This document shows, in pieces, positions 23,142-32,372 of a stretch of DNA of 42,741 bases. The DNA is from Sulfurovum sp. (lineage in GTDB: Bacteria > Campylobacterota > Campylobacteria > Campylobacterales > Sulfurovaceae), in the NCBI GenBank assembly GCA_030826885.1, contig JAUUDF010000009.1:1-42741 (forward strand), given 5' to 3'. Each line of letters opens with the position of its first letter. Position 1 is the first letter of the stretch. The notes under the pieces are model-generated. The model ran no database searches and was not told the DNA's origin. It worked only from the letters and a program-made list of their open reading frames with translations. A program made the position numbers and the translations under genes.

Positions 23142-24516
23142 ATATCCCGATTGGCAAAGACGCGAAGCACTCAAGCGCATGGGACTTGGCAGTGCAGTAC
23201 TGCTTTCGGGCGGTGTGAGCGACGTTTCTGCCAAAACAAGACTCTCGACCTTTGCCAGCCGCAAAAAAGCCTCCATTGTCATCGTCGGCGGCGGTACGGC
23301 AGGCATTACGGTTGCCGCAAGGCTGCGGCGTTCGGCTCCCAATGCGGACATTACCCTCATAGCGCCAAACGAGACGCATTTGTACCAAAGCGGACAGGTC
23401 TTTGCCGCAGTCGGTCTTTACCGTGAATATGACAACAAACGCGACACCCAGAGTCTGCTGCCAGACAGTGTCACATGGATCAAGGACAGGGTAGACGCCT
23501 TTGAGCCGGAAAAAAATCGTCTGCGAACCCAAAAACACGACTACATAGGCTATGACTACCTGGTGGTCGCCATGGGGTGTGAGTATGACTTTGACGCTAT
23601 AGAAGGGATCGGCAGAGAAGATATTGGCAAGAGTGGTATCGCCAGTGTATATCTCAATGATGTCAATGCCGGTACGGCCCAGGGACCGGTCATTTCCCGT
23701 TTGTGGATGCGCTCCATCGGGCGCAGTGCGCAAAAGCGTAACCTCTCCGTACTCTTTGCCGACCCCCATACCCCGATCAAAGGAGAGGGCACATCGCTCT
23801 CTCTGCTCTTTTTGCTTCATGATATGCTCAAAGGAGAGGGCACTCTGTTCAAAGGAAGCAAAGCGCTCTCCTCCAGGGTTCAACTGACATTTACCAAAGC
23901 CGGTGAATCGCTTCTGCCACCTGCAAAAATAGATGCCGTACTGAAAAAACGCTTTCAGGCTTCACCGCAGCTTTCGGCACAGTATGGACACAGGCTTGTA
24001 CGTATAGACAAGGAGAAAAAAGTTGCGACCTATCTGTACAATGGCGCAGAGGTGGATGTAGCCTACGATTTTCTTCACATCACGCCTCCGATGCGCGCAC
24101 CCGAAGTAATACGAAATTCAGTGCTCAGCATACAGTCAGGGGAGTATGTGGGATGGCTTGAAGTCGATGCAAAGACCCTGCGCCACCCGGTCTACAGGAA
24201 TGTGTTTGGCATTGGTGATGTGGTAGGGTTGCCTTCAGGCAAAAGCGGTGGTGCCGTCAGAGAACAGGCCATTGTGCTTCAGGACAATATTGCTGTGATC
24301 ATGGAAGGGAAAAAAGAGCCTCTTGTGTACAACGGTTACTCTGTCGCACCTGTAAAGACGGCTTTTGGAAGAGAGCTTCTTGCCGAATATACGCCCGATG
24401 GGCTTGAGCCGTTCCTGCCGCTCGATCCTGCCAAACCAAGATGGCTGTGGTGGGCGTTCGACCTGCATCTGATGCGCACTGCCTATTATGAACTGATGAT
24501 GCGGGGGATGATGTAA
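23125..24516 (+). CDS. Tat-exported SQR/FCSD-like flavoprotein lacking redox cysteines
   Basis: A 463-residue FAD-dependent oxidoreductase similar in layout to sulfide:quinone reductases and the flavocytochrome c flavin subunit: VIVGGGTAGITVAARLRR (from residue 52), THLYQSGQVFAAVG, a second flavin contact NVFGIGDVVGLPSGKSG, and aromatic C-terminal helices (WLWWAFDLHLMRTAYYEL) that in SQR sit on the membrane. It begins with a Tat-type signal: RR at 12-13, then EALKRMGLGSAVLLSGG. It has a single cysteine, C152, whereas SQRs use two catalytic cysteines later in the chain; at the usual first site the sequence reads SVYLNDVNAG. It may therefore not oxidise sulfide. The ATG at 23125 lies inside the ATPase gene and gives the proper signal peptide. 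Confidence 0.85.
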   Translation: MKRSSRYPDWQRREALKRMGLGSAVLLSGGVSDVSAKTRLSTFASRKKASIVIVGGGTAGITVAARLRRSAPNADITLIAPNETHLYQSGQVFAAVGLYREYDNKRDTQSLLPDSVTWIKDRVDAFEPEKNRLRTQKHDYIGYDYLVVAMGCEYDFDAIEGIGREDIGKSGIASVYLNDVNAGTAQGPVISRLWMRSIGRSAQKRNLSVLFADPHTPIKGEGTSLSLLFLLHDMLKGEGTLFKGSKALSSRVQLTFTKAGESLLPPAKIDAVLKKRFQASPQLSAQYGHRLVRIDKEKKVATYLYNGAEVDVAYDFLHITPPMRAPEVIRNSVLSIQSGEYVGWLEVDAKTLRHPVYRNVFGIGDVVGLPSGKSGGAVREQAIVLQDNIAVIMEGKKEPLVYNGYSVAPVKTAFGRELLAEYTPDGLEPFLPLDPAKPRWLWWAFDLHLMRTAYYELMMRGMM

Positions 24517-24577
24517 GTATCTTGGCATAGAAGGTAAAAGTTTCTGATGCTGCATAAACAAAAGAAAAAGGTTCGCT

Positions 24578-26137
24578 ATGAGCAATGAATCGATCATTTT
24601 GATTCTCTTTGTTATCGCCTCGGCGGTGGCAGTACTGGCGAAGAGGCTCAAACTTCCCTATACGATAGCCCTGATGGGTGTAGGATTGGCACTGGGGGCC
24701 GCCCATCTGCTCCATGCCCCTGCGATCAGTCAGGAGATGTTGTATGCCATTTTCCTCCCCGGGCTCATCTTCGAAGCGGCGATCCATCTGCGTACATCCG
24801 ATATGGCAAAAGATTTCTGGCTCATTGCGGTACTGGTGATTCCCGGTGTATTTATCTCCACGCTGGTCACAGCAGGCGTGCTGGTATCGGCAAGCAACTG
24901 GTTTTCCGGTGTTAATACCTTTAGCTGGCCGCTTGCCACACTCTTTGGTGCAGCGGTTGCCGCGACCGATCCGGTGTCTGTTATTTCCATTTTCAAGGAG
25001 CTTGGTGCCCCGCGAAGGCTGCGTCTGCTTATTGAGAGTGAAAGCCTGCTCAATGACGGTACCTCCATTGTGGTGTTTCTGCTGGCGATGCAGTATCTCC
25101 ACCATGATCTTGGGACAATGCAGGATGCATTGGTAGACTTTTTCCGTATTGTGGGGCTGGGACTGCTTGTGGGAAGCATGGTCGGTGCTGCCGCATCGGT
25201 ACTAATGCGCCATTTAGACGATGCGATGGTTACCATTACCATTACAACCGTTGCGGCCTACGGTTCGTTTCTTATAGCGGACAGACTGGGAGTCTCCGGT
25301 GTCATGAGCACCGTAGCCACCGGACTTATATGCGGCAACAAAGGCTTTAAGGGGCTCTTCTTCCCCTCTATCAGGATTACTACCGAAGCGTTCTGGGAGT
25401 ACATTGCCTTTGCACTCAACTCCCTTATCTTTTTGCTGATGGGTTTTGCTATCAATTTACAAATGCTGTGGGAACTCTGGCCGCTGGTGCTGATTGCCTA
25501 CATTTCGGTATTTGTTGCCAGACTGATCGTGGTCAGTACCACCTGGGCGGTTTTCCTGCCTACGAGTATGCAGTTTCCGTTTAAATGGGCACTCGCCATG
25601 CAGTGGGGCGGACTGAGAGGTGCACTCTCCATGGTTTTGGCACTGAGCCTTCCGGACAGCATGGTGATGAAGGATGTGATTGTGACACTTGTATTTGGGG
25701 TAGTGTTGCTCTCAATCTTTGTACAGGGATTGAGCATGACCCCGTTTTTGAAAATACTGGGTATCATTACCGTAAAGAGCAGGGTCATTGGCTATGAAGA
25801 GCTCAAAGCACGCATTGCACTGCTTCAGGATGCACTCGATGACATCGACAATGCACAGAAACGGCACATGCTGAACAAACAGAGTGCCCAGACACTCAGA
25901 GAAGAGTATACCAGACAGCTTGAAGATGCCAAAGCGCAGATGGATGCCCTGGAAGTTGACCGTACCGCGCTCATTGAAGAGGAGATGATGCGTTTCAGAC
26001 GACGTGAACTCATGGAGCAGAAAGCCCACCTGCTTGAGCTTTACCAAAACGGGCAACTCAGTTTCGATGCGTACAATCACTTAAAATCCGATCTCGATGC
26101 CAGACTGCTTGCGCTGGAAAACAAAGCAGATGTGTAG
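24578..26137 (+). CDS. CPA1-family Na+/H+ antiporter
   Basis: A 519-residue inner-membrane antiporter. About twelve helices span residues 5-395. The CPA1 signature is present: AAVAATDPVSV with D131, then ESESLLNDGTSIVVF (153-167), whose acidic residues carry the ion. A cytosolic tail (about 405-519) is a long charged coiled coil, probably regulatory. The protein would exchange Na+ (or K+) for H+ to control pH. It follows the flavoprotein gene by 61 bases and lies with the H+-ATPase gene on the same strand, a grouping suited to proton and sodium balance. The ribosome site (AAAAAGG) is weak. It ends in a hairpin shared with the convergent permease gene. Confidence 0.92.
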   Translation: MSNESIILILFVIASAVAVLAKRLKLPYTIALMGVGLALGAAHLLHAPAISQEMLYAIFLPGLIFEAAIHLRTSDMAKDFWLIAVLVIPGVFISTLVTAGVLVSASNWFSGVNTFSWPLATLFGAAVAATDPVSVISIFKELGAPRRLRLLIESESLLNDGTSIVVFLLAMQYLHHDLGTMQDALVDFFRIVGLGLLVGSMVGAAASVLMRHLDDAMVTITITTVAAYGSFLIADRLGVSGVMSTVATGLICGNKGFKGLFFPSIRITTEAFWEYIAFALNSLIFLLMGFAINLQMLWELWPLVLIAYISVFVARLIVVSTTWAVFLPTSMQFPFKWALAMQWGGLRGALSMVLALSLPDSMVMKDVIVTLVFGVVLLSIFVQGLSMTPFLKILGIITVKSRVIGYEELKARIALLQDALDDIDNAQKRHMLNKQSAQTLREEYTRQLEDAKAQMDALEVDRTALIEEEMMRFRRRELMEQKAHLLELYQNGQLSFDAYNHLKSDLDARLLALENKADV

Positions 26138-26156
26138 AGGAGTATCTTACTCCTCT
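26136..26156. terminator. bidirectional hairpin spanning two convergent stop codons
   Basis: AGAGGAGTA (26136-26144), a TCT loop and TACTCCTCT (26148-26156) form a perfect 9-base stem. It covers the antiporter stop (26135-26137) and the permease stop (26147-26149), with the last glutamate codons of the permease inside the stem. There is no strong T-run on either side. Confidence 0.6.
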
Positions 26157-27475
26157 TCCTGCTCTTTATCATTGGAGTAGTGCTTGAGCAGGTACTCTCT
26201 GTTGAAAATCTGTCCTCTGACATATCTTCCGTAAAAGAGTTCGAAGAATACGGAAATAATGATGAAGCCCATGAAAATCATAATGGCAAACGGATTTGAA
26301 GTGTAGGTATGCAGCAGCAGGGTGCTCAGTGCTGCAAAAGAGAAAATGGAGGAGAGGACGGTAACAAAATTGTTGGCACCGATGGTTGCACCAAGTCTGT
26401 AGGCGCTGATGTTGACAAGTGTGAAGATCAGAAGAAAGCCTGCACTGCCGATGATGGCGATCTGTGTCAGGTCAATGGTATTGGCAAGGATGAGACTCAG
26501 TACAGTCGTGTAGAGCACTCCTTTGAACGGGACACCGGAGTGCTTGCCTTCATCCATGAGGGTACGGGGCAGTTTTCCGTATTTGGCGATGATGTAGCCG
26601 AGTCTTGCATTGCCGTAAATGGTGGCATTGATGGCGGAGAAGGTTGAAAGCAGTGCGGCGGAGGCGACAAGTACAAAGCCGGTGTGTCCCAAAGAGGGCT
26701 GTGCCGCAATGGCAAGGGCGTAGTCTTTGGCTTGCATGAGCGCTTTTTCGGAAACACTGCCGACAGTAATGATGGAGATGAGTATATAAAGGGAAACGAC
26801 AATGGTGACTGAGGCATAAAAGGCACGCGGCAGGTTCTTTTTAGGGTGTTTAATGTCCTCTGCGGCATTGGCAATGAGTTCGAAGCCCTCGTAAGCGACG
26901 AAGATGATCATTCCGGCAGTCACGATGGAAAACGGTGTTCCCCAGTGTTCGGGGGACATGCGAGCGGGGTCTACATAGGAGGCGCCGGCAACGATGACGA
27001 GTATGAGAATGGAGACCTTGAGAATAACGATGATTGTTTCACTCTTTCCTACAAACGAAGCACTGACAAGGTTGATGACAGCCGGTAACACAATGGCAAA
27101 GGTAATGAGCCCATGGTGCAGCAGTGTGGTTTTATGGGAAAAGAACGTTTCACCGTAAGAGGCGAATGCCGTGGCATACAGAGAGATGGTCACGAGGTAG
27201 CTCAGCCAGAGCATGAGGTTGATGCTTCCCGAGAGAACGTTGTCTCCAAACGCTTTGTCAATGAATGTAACGGTTCCCCCTTCACTCTGGTAGGCAACGG
27301 AAAGCTTGGCGTAGGAGTAAGCTGTCAGCAGTGCGACAATCCCTGCTATGGCAAAGGCGACGGCTGTAGCACCGTGTGCGAGTGACACCGCTTCTCCGAG
27401 TACGGCAAAGATCCCTCCGCCTACCATACCGCCAATACCAATGGATATGGCTCCAATCAATCCGATAGTACGCAT
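26147..27475 (-). CDS. APC-superfamily amino acid permease
   Basis: A 442-residue inner-membrane permease with twelve predicted helices. Helix 1 carries the APC substrate motif region GAISIGIGGMVGGGIFAVLG, and helix 6 carries FVAYEGFELIANAAEDIKHPKKNLP, typical of the APC family. Substrate cannot be told. The ATG at 27475 follows AAAGGAG at a normal distance; a longer in-frame start 72 bases upstream has no ribosome site. The C-terminal tail ends in QEEE, encoded inside the shared terminator hairpin. The gene lies 62 bases downstream of marC on the same strand and may be co-transcribed. Confidence 0.9.
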   Translation of the reverse strand: MRTIGLIGAISIGIGGMVGGGIFAVLGEAVSLAHGATAVAFAIAGIVALLTAYSYAKLSVAYQSEGGTVTFIDKAFGDNVLSGSINLMLWLSYLVTISLYATAFASYGETFFSHKTTLLHHGLITFAIVLPAVINLVSASFVGKSETIIVILKVSILILVIVAGASYVDPARMSPEHWGTPFSIVTAGMIIFVAYEGFELIANAAEDIKHPKKNLPRAFYASVTIVVSLYILISIITVGSVSEKALMQAKDYALAIAAQPSLGHTGFVLVASAALLSTFSAINATIYGNARLGYIIAKYGKLPRTLMDEGKHSGVPFKGVLYTTVLSLILANTIDLTQIAIIGSAGFLLIFTLVNISAYRLGATIGANNFVTVLSSIFSFAALSTLLLHTYTSNPFAIMIFMGFIIISVFFELFYGRYVRGQIFNREYLLKHYSNDKEQEEE

Positions 27476-27537
27476 CTTTTCTCCTTTATTTAATATTATT
27501 GTTATGTCTGTTTTTTGTTCCAATGAAAAGACCGATA

Positions 27538-28179
27538 TTATGCCCAAAGTCCTTTGATCCCGGAGACAAGGAACTGGGCTGCAATGGCACCGACCACCAA
27601 CCCCATAATACGTGTAAGGATCTTCATGCCGGTAATACCCAAAAAGCGGTTGATGTATGTTGCATATTTGAGGACAAAAAAGACAGTGATACCGGAGAGC
27701 ACAATAGCCGATGTCACAATAGCGTAACTGTACAGAATCGAGAGTGTTTCATTAGCACTGTTGTTCAATACGATGATCGTAGCGATTACACCGGGGCCGA
27801 AAAGAATGGGAATGCCAAGCGGAATGACCGAAATGTCCTCACTCTCCTGTGCTTCCTGATGCTCTTTGTCCGTATGGCGTGCTTTGGAAGAGTTTCCTGA
27901 TGCCATGTTAATGGCGATCATCATTAGCAAAATACCGCCGATGACTTTGATGGACATCACATTGATGCCGAAAAACTTGAAGATGTATTCTCCCGTATAG
28001 AGTGTGACCAGTCCCGCAATGATGACCGTCAGTGTTGTTTTTACGGCAATGGGCCGTACTGTTTGCGAGGTTGCATCGCTTCCTATTAATGAGATCATAA
28101 TGCTTGCAGCGGCAATGGGGTTGAGGATGGTAATCAGTGCAATGGTATCATGCATGATCAGATTCAGCAGTGCTTGCAT
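27538..28179 (-). CDS. MarC-family integral membrane protein
   Basis: A 213-residue inner-membrane protein with six helices and the MarC pattern: LITILNPIAAASIMISLI in helix 1, GGILLMMIAINM in helix 3 and IPLGIPILFGPGVIATIIVL in helix 4. A charged linker (about 100-117, KARHTDKEHQEAQESED) splits the two halves. The family's function is not known; older links to multiple antibiotic resistance do not hold. The ATG at 28179 follows AAGGAGC by eight bases, better than the in-frame codon 21 bases upstream. A -10 box (28211-28216) lies upstream, divergent from the aldolase promoter. Confidence 0.88.
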   Translation of the reverse strand: MQALLNLIMHDTIALITILNPIAAASIMISLIGSDATSQTVRPIAVKTTLTVIIAGLVTLYTGEYIFKFFGINVMSIKVIGGILLMMIAINMASGNSSKARHTDKEHQEAQESEDISVIPLGIPILFGPGVIATIIVLNNSANETLSILYSYAIVTSAIVLSGITVFFVLKYATYINRFLGITGMKILTRIMGLVVGAIAAQFLVSGIKGLWA

Positions 28180-28210
28180 ACCAGATGCTCCTTGAGTCAT
28201 TTATTTTGGA

Positions 28211-28216
28211 AGTATA
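28211..28216 (-). promoter_or_regulatory. -10 box for marC
   Basis: TATACT on the minus strand, 32 bases before the marC ATG, in the 149-base divergent gap with the aldolase gene. Confidence 0.45.
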
Positions 28217-28290
28217 TCCAATCTCTACTGTTGCTGAAGCATAGGTATTTTTAGAATAAAAAGCTAATAAATGGTAAACCGAAAGAAGAG

Positions 28291-28296
28291 TATACT
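28291..28296 (+). promoter_or_regulatory. -10 box for the aldolase-gpmA-ppsA operon
   Basis: TATACT 33 bases before the aldolase ATG; leader of about 25 bases. Confidence 0.5.
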
Positions 28297-28328
28297 TTTA
28301 GAAGCATAACATCTACAAAGGAGTGACC

Positions 28329-29234
28329 ATGACACCCTACTTGCCCGCGGATGTTCCCGCCGAATATGAAAAAACATTTATGGATACATTTATGGAAGCG
28401 ACCGGAGGTTCCGGCCGCCTGATGCTCTTTGCCGGTGACCAGAAGGTAGAGCATTTGAACAATGATTTTTTTGGAGAGGGGATCCCGCTTGAAGACAATG
28501 ACCCCGAACATCTTTTCAAGGTGGCATCTGCTGCGGACATCGGTGTGTTTGCTACTCAGTTTGGGCTCATTGCCCGTTATGCACGCGACTACAACACCAT
28601 TCCCTACCTCGTCAAACTCAATGCCAAGACCAATCTCATTCCCTATGAAGCCAAAGATCCCTACTCACAGCAGTGGCTGGAGGTGTCGGATGTGGTACGC
28701 TTTAAAGCACAGAGTGGACTGAAGATACTCGGTGTGGGCTATACGGTCTATCTGGGCAGTGAACACGAACATGCTATGCTGCGTGAAGCAGCGCGTATTG
28801 TGCATGAAGCACATCAGAACGGTATGATTGCCGTGTTGTGGATATACCCCAAAGGTAATTTTGTCAAAGACCAGCACGACAGACACCTTATTGCCGGTGC
28901 AGCAGGGGTCGGTGCGGCACTGGGGGCGGATTTTGTCAAGCTCAAGGTTCCCTACATCGGGGGAGAACTGGATGTGGATGGACTGAATGAGGTCACTACC
29001 GCAGCCGGACGCAGTGGGGTTCTCTGTGAAGGGGGAAACAAAACGACTCCTGAAGCCTTCCTGCTTGAACTGCACCGTCAAATCCATGAAGGCGGCAGCC
29101 GCGGAAACGGAACAGGACGCAATATCCACCAGCGGCCCTTCGAGGAGGCGGTGAGGATGGCAAACGCCATCTACGCAGTCACAGTGAAGAATGCTTCGGT
29201 AGAGGAAGCGCTGCGCATCTACAGCGGAGAGTAG
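28329..29234 (+). CDS. class I (DhnA/FbaB-type) fructose-bisphosphate aldolase
   Basis: A 301-residue Schiff-base aldolase of the DeoC/FbaB superfamily, using a lysine rather than zinc. Seen motifs: FAGDQKVEHLNN near the start, GVGYTVYLGSEHE, VLWIYPKGN and ADFVKLKVPY (K204/K206, the likely Schiff-base site), then LCEGGNKT. It would join or split dihydroxyacetone phosphate and glyceraldehyde 3-phosphate in glycolysis/gluconeogenesis. Related enzymes include tagatose-bisphosphate and ADH-type aldolases, but the operon with gpmA and ppsA argues for fructose bisphosphate. AAGGAG lies five bases before the ATG at 28329. Only four bases separate its stop from the gpmA start. Confidence 0.85.
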   Translation: MTPYLPADVPAEYEKTFMDTFMEATGGSGRLMLFAGDQKVEHLNNDFFGEGIPLEDNDPEHLFKVASAADIGVFATQFGLIARYARDYNTIPYLVKLNAKTNLIPYEAKDPYSQQWLEVSDVVRFKAQSGLKILGVGYTVYLGSEHEHAMLREAARIVHEAHQNGMIAVLWIYPKGNFVKDQHDRHLIAGAAGVGAALGADFVKLKVPYIGGELDVDGLNEVTTAAGRSGVLCEGGNKTTPEAFLLELHRQIHEGGSRGNGTGRNIHQRPFEEAVRMANAIYAVTVKNASVEEALRIYSGE

Positions 29235-29238
29235 CGGT

Positions 29239-29934
29239 ATGGCATATGCAACACTGATCTTGCTAAGGCATGGTGAGAGCCTCTACAACAAAGAGAACCG
29301 TTTTACCGGATGGACAGACGTGGCATTAAGCCAAAAGGGCAAAGAAGAAGCGGCACATGCGGGTGAACTGCTCAAATCAGAGGGTATTTACCCTGATATC
29401 TGTTTTACTTCATGGCTCAAACGCGCCATTCATACGGCACAGATAGCCCTGGAGAAGATGGCGTGGGAACACATTGACGTATGTCGCAGCTGGCGGCTCA
29501 ATGAACGTCACTACGGTGCCTGGCAGCAGCGCAACAAAGATGAGGTACGCAAAGAGGTAGGTGACGCATACTTTCTATCGGTACGGCGTGGTTACGATAC
29601 ACCGCCTCCTCCATTGAACGATACCGACTATGAGGCACTCAAACACGATCCGAAGTACCACAGTGTAGATGTCTCGCTGCTGCCGCGCAGCGAATCGCTT
29701 GCCGATACGCGTCGGCGTACTTCCGTGTATTTCGAAGAGTCGATCTTCCCGCAGCTTCGTTTGGGGAAAACGGTACTTTTGAGTGCGCACGGCAACTCTC
29801 TGCGTGCACTGGTGATGATACTTGAAAAGCTGAGTCCCGAAGAGATCGTCAAGCGGGAGATTCCTACGGGAAAACCGTTGCTTTATATGTTTGACGAGTC
29901 CATGAATATGATTACAGAAAAAAAGGAACTATAA
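29239..29934 (+). CDS. gpmA: 2,3-bisphosphoglycerate-dependent phosphoglycerate mutase
   Basis: A 231-residue cofactor-dependent phosphoglycerate mutase, interconverting 3- and 2-phosphoglycerate. The phosphohistidine is H11 in LLRHGES; the family hallmarks NRFTGWTDVALS, LNERHYGAW, RRGYDTPPPPL and LLSAHGNSLRAL follow in order. One difference: where most enzymes read ALQGLNK, this has AWQQRNK, so the loop near the active site is altered though the glutamate is present. GGAGAGTAG precedes the ATG. The stop overlaps the ppsA ATG in TAATG, so translation is coupled. The operon (aldolase, gpmA, ppsA) covers non-adjacent steps of gluconeogenesis. Confidence 0.93.
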   Translation: MAYATLILLRHGESLYNKENRFTGWTDVALSQKGKEEAAHAGELLKSEGIYPDICFTSWLKRAIHTAQIALEKMAWEHIDVCRSWRLNERHYGAWQQRNKDEVRKEVGDAYFLSVRRGYDTPPPPLNDTDYEALKHDPKYHSVDVSLLPRSESLADTRRRTSVYFEESIFPQLRLGKTVLLSAHGNSLRALVMILEKLSPEEIVKREIPTGKPLLYMFDESMNMITEKKEL

Positions 29935-32351
29935 TGAGTCAGTTTATCAAATGGTTTAAAGAGATTGGCATCGAAGATGTTGCGGAAGTAGGTGGCAAAA
30001 ACGCGTCACTTGGTGAGATGTACCAAAACCTTACGCAAGAGGGAGTACGTGTGCCAAATGGGTTTGCCGTGACAGCGACAGCGTACAAGGTAGTGCTCGA
30101 TCATAACAATCTGTGGGAAAAACTGCATGCACTGCTTGACGATCTTGACCCGGATAATGTAGCGCAGCTGCAAGAGCGTGGGGCGGCATGCCGTGATCTG
30201 ATCTATCATGCCGTATTGCCCGATGCGCTCAAAACAGAGATACTGAGCAACTTTGCCATGCTCAAAGAGGAGTATGGAGCATCACTCTCTGTTGCCGTAC
30301 GTTCCTCTGCAACCGCGGAAGATTCTCCTGAGGCATCGTTCGCCGGTCAGAACGAAACCTACCTGAATATCTCCACGGATGAAGAGCTTCTCGATGCCTA
30401 CAGCCGCTGTCTGGCATCGAACTTTACCGACCGTTCGCTGCACTACAAGTATGACAACGGGTTTGACTACTACAAGGTCTTTCTCTCTGTAGTGGTCATG
30501 AAGATGGTGCGCAGTGACATAGGTGCAAGCGGTGTGATGTTCAGTCTCGATACCGAAACAGGTTTTAGAGACGTTGTCTTCATCAATGCCTCTTTGGGAC
30601 TGGGGGAAAACGTGGTACTCGGTGCGGTAGATCCCGACAGCTTCTATGTACACAAACCGACTTTCACAAAAGGACACCGTGCCGTACTCAAACGCCGTCT
30701 TGGAAGCAAAGCGGTGAAGATGGTCTTCACCAAAGAGGCCACTGTCAGCAACATGGCACTCGAGTACACGAAGAACATTGAAACGACACCGCATGAGCGC
30801 AAACACTTCTGCATCAGCGATGATGACGTCATGGTACTGGCCGATTATGCCATCAAGGTTGAGAAACACTACTCCCAAAAAGCGGGCTACCACAAGCCGA
30901 TGGATATGGAGTGGGCAAAAGACGGTGTTGACGGACACCTTTACATGGTGCAGGCGCGTCCGGAGACGGTCGAATCACAGCAAAAGGGAAGCATCCTCAA
31001 ACTTTACCGACTCAAAGAGCGCAGCAGGGTGCTTGTGAAGGGCCGTGCCGTAGGAACGAAGATAGGGGCAGGGAAGGTACACATCATCAACGATGTCAAG
31101 GAGATGGACAGCTTCAAAGCCGGAGAGGTGTTGGTTGCAGACATTACCACCCCCGACTGGGAACCGGTCATGAAGATCGCATCGGCGATTGTTACGAACA
31201 AGGGGGGACGTACCTGTCATGCCGCCATTGTCAGCCGTGAACTGGGTCTGCCCGCCATTGTCGGTGCGGGAAATGCGACCGAAGTGCTCAAAGAGGGTGA
31301 TGAAGTCACGGTTAGCTGTGCAGAGGGTGAGACCGGCTATGTCTATGAAGGCATCCTTGACTTTGACGTGGTGGAGACAGACCTGAGCACACTGCCCAAG
31401 ACCAAAACGGAGATCATGATGAACCTGGGTGATCCCGACATCGCTTTTTCTCTTGCTTCCCTGCCGGTGGACGGCATCGGGCTGGCGCGTATGGAGTTCA
31501 TTATAAACAACGACATCAAAGCACACCCCATGGCGCTTCGCCATCCAGAAAAGACAGACGAGGATACCCGACATGCACTCGATACCCTTACCGAAGGGTA
31601 TGGAGACTATGGGAACTACTTTGTCAAAAAACTCTCCGAAGGGGTGGCGACCATCGCCGCAACGGTCTATCCCAAACCGTGTGTGGTACGCATGAGTGAT
31701 TTCAAGTCCAACGAATACGCATCACTGCTGGGCGGAAAATTTTTTGAACCCGCAGAAGACAACCCGATGATAGGCTTCAGGGGAGCGGCACGTTACGCGA
31801 ATCCCGCCTACGAAGAGGGATTTGCACTTGAGTGTGCCGCCATGAAACGGGTGCGTGATGTGATGGGATTTGAGAACGTTATTCTCATGATTCCTTTCTG
31901 CCGTCGGGTAGAGGAGGGCAAAAAGGTCATTGAAACCATGGAAAAATACGGGCTTAAGCGCGGTGAGAACGGGTTGCAGGTGTATGTCATGTGCGAGATC
32001 CCCAACAATGTCATCCAGATCGATGCATTCAGCGAGGTCTTTGACGGCTTCAGCATCGGCAGCAATGACCTGACACAGCTGACACTGGGAGTTGACCGTG
32101 ACAGTGAAATTGTGGCATTTGATTACGATGAGCGTGACCCCGGTGTGTTGAAGATGATCGAAATGGCGGTAGAGGGTGCCAAACGCAACGGCCGCCACAG
32201 CGGTATCTGCGGACAGGCGCCTTCAGACTACCCCGAAGTGGCGGAGTATCTGGTTAAACTGGGTATTGACTCCATAAGCCTCAACCCTGACAGTGTGCTT
32301 GCAACACTCCCAAAAATCGTGGCACTCGAAGAGAAGATACACAAAGGGTAG
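29934..32351 (+). CDS. ppsA: phosphoenolpyruvate synthase
   Basis: An 805-residue pyruvate, water dikinase that makes phosphoenolpyruvate from pyruvate and ATP. The N-terminal nucleotide-binding part contains VGGKNASLGEMYQNL and SVAVRSSATAEDSPEASFAGQ. The swivelling phosphohistidine domain has GGRTCHAAIVSRELGLPAIVG with H429, and the C-terminal PEP/pyruvate domain has GIGLARMEFII, GSNDLTQLTLGVDRD and SGICGQAPSDYPE. Length matches E. coli PpsA (792). The start overlaps gpmA. In an autotroph this enzyme supplies sugar synthesis from pyruvate. It ends the operon; the next gene has its own promoter. Confidence 0.95.
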   Translation: MSQFIKWFKEIGIEDVAEVGGKNASLGEMYQNLTQEGVRVPNGFAVTATAYKVVLDHNNLWEKLHALLDDLDPDNVAQLQERGAACRDLIYHAVLPDALKTEILSNFAMLKEEYGASLSVAVRSSATAEDSPEASFAGQNETYLNISTDEELLDAYSRCLASNFTDRSLHYKYDNGFDYYKVFLSVVVMKMVRSDIGASGVMFSLDTETGFRDVVFINASLGLGENVVLGAVDPDSFYVHKPTFTKGHRAVLKRRLGSKAVKMVFTKEATVSNMALEYTKNIETTPHERKHFCISDDDVMVLADYAIKVEKHYSQKAGYHKPMDMEWAKDGVDGHLYMVQARPETVESQQKGSILKLYRLKERSRVLVKGRAVGTKIGAGKVHIINDVKEMDSFKAGEVLVADITTPDWEPVMKIASAIVTNKGGRTCHAAIVSRELGLPAIVGAGNATEVLKEGDEVTVSCAEGETGYVYEGILDFDVVETDLSTLPKTKTEIMMNLGDPDIAFSLASLPVDGIGLARMEFIINNDIKAHPMALRHPEKTDEDTRHALDTLTEGYGDYGNYFVKKLSEGVATIAATVYPKPCVVRMSDFKSNEYASLLGGKFFEPAEDNPMIGFRGAARYANPAYEEGFALECAAMKRVRDVMGFENVILMIPFCRRVEEGKKVIETMEKYGLKRGENGLQVYVMCEIPNNVIQIDAFSEVFDGFSIGSNDLTQLTLGVDRDSEIVAFDYDERDPGVLKMIEMAVEGAKRNGRHSGICGQAPSDYPEVAEYLVKLGIDSISLNPDSVLATLPKIVALEEKIHKG

Positions 32352-32372
32352 ATACCGTTAACCCTTTAGCGA

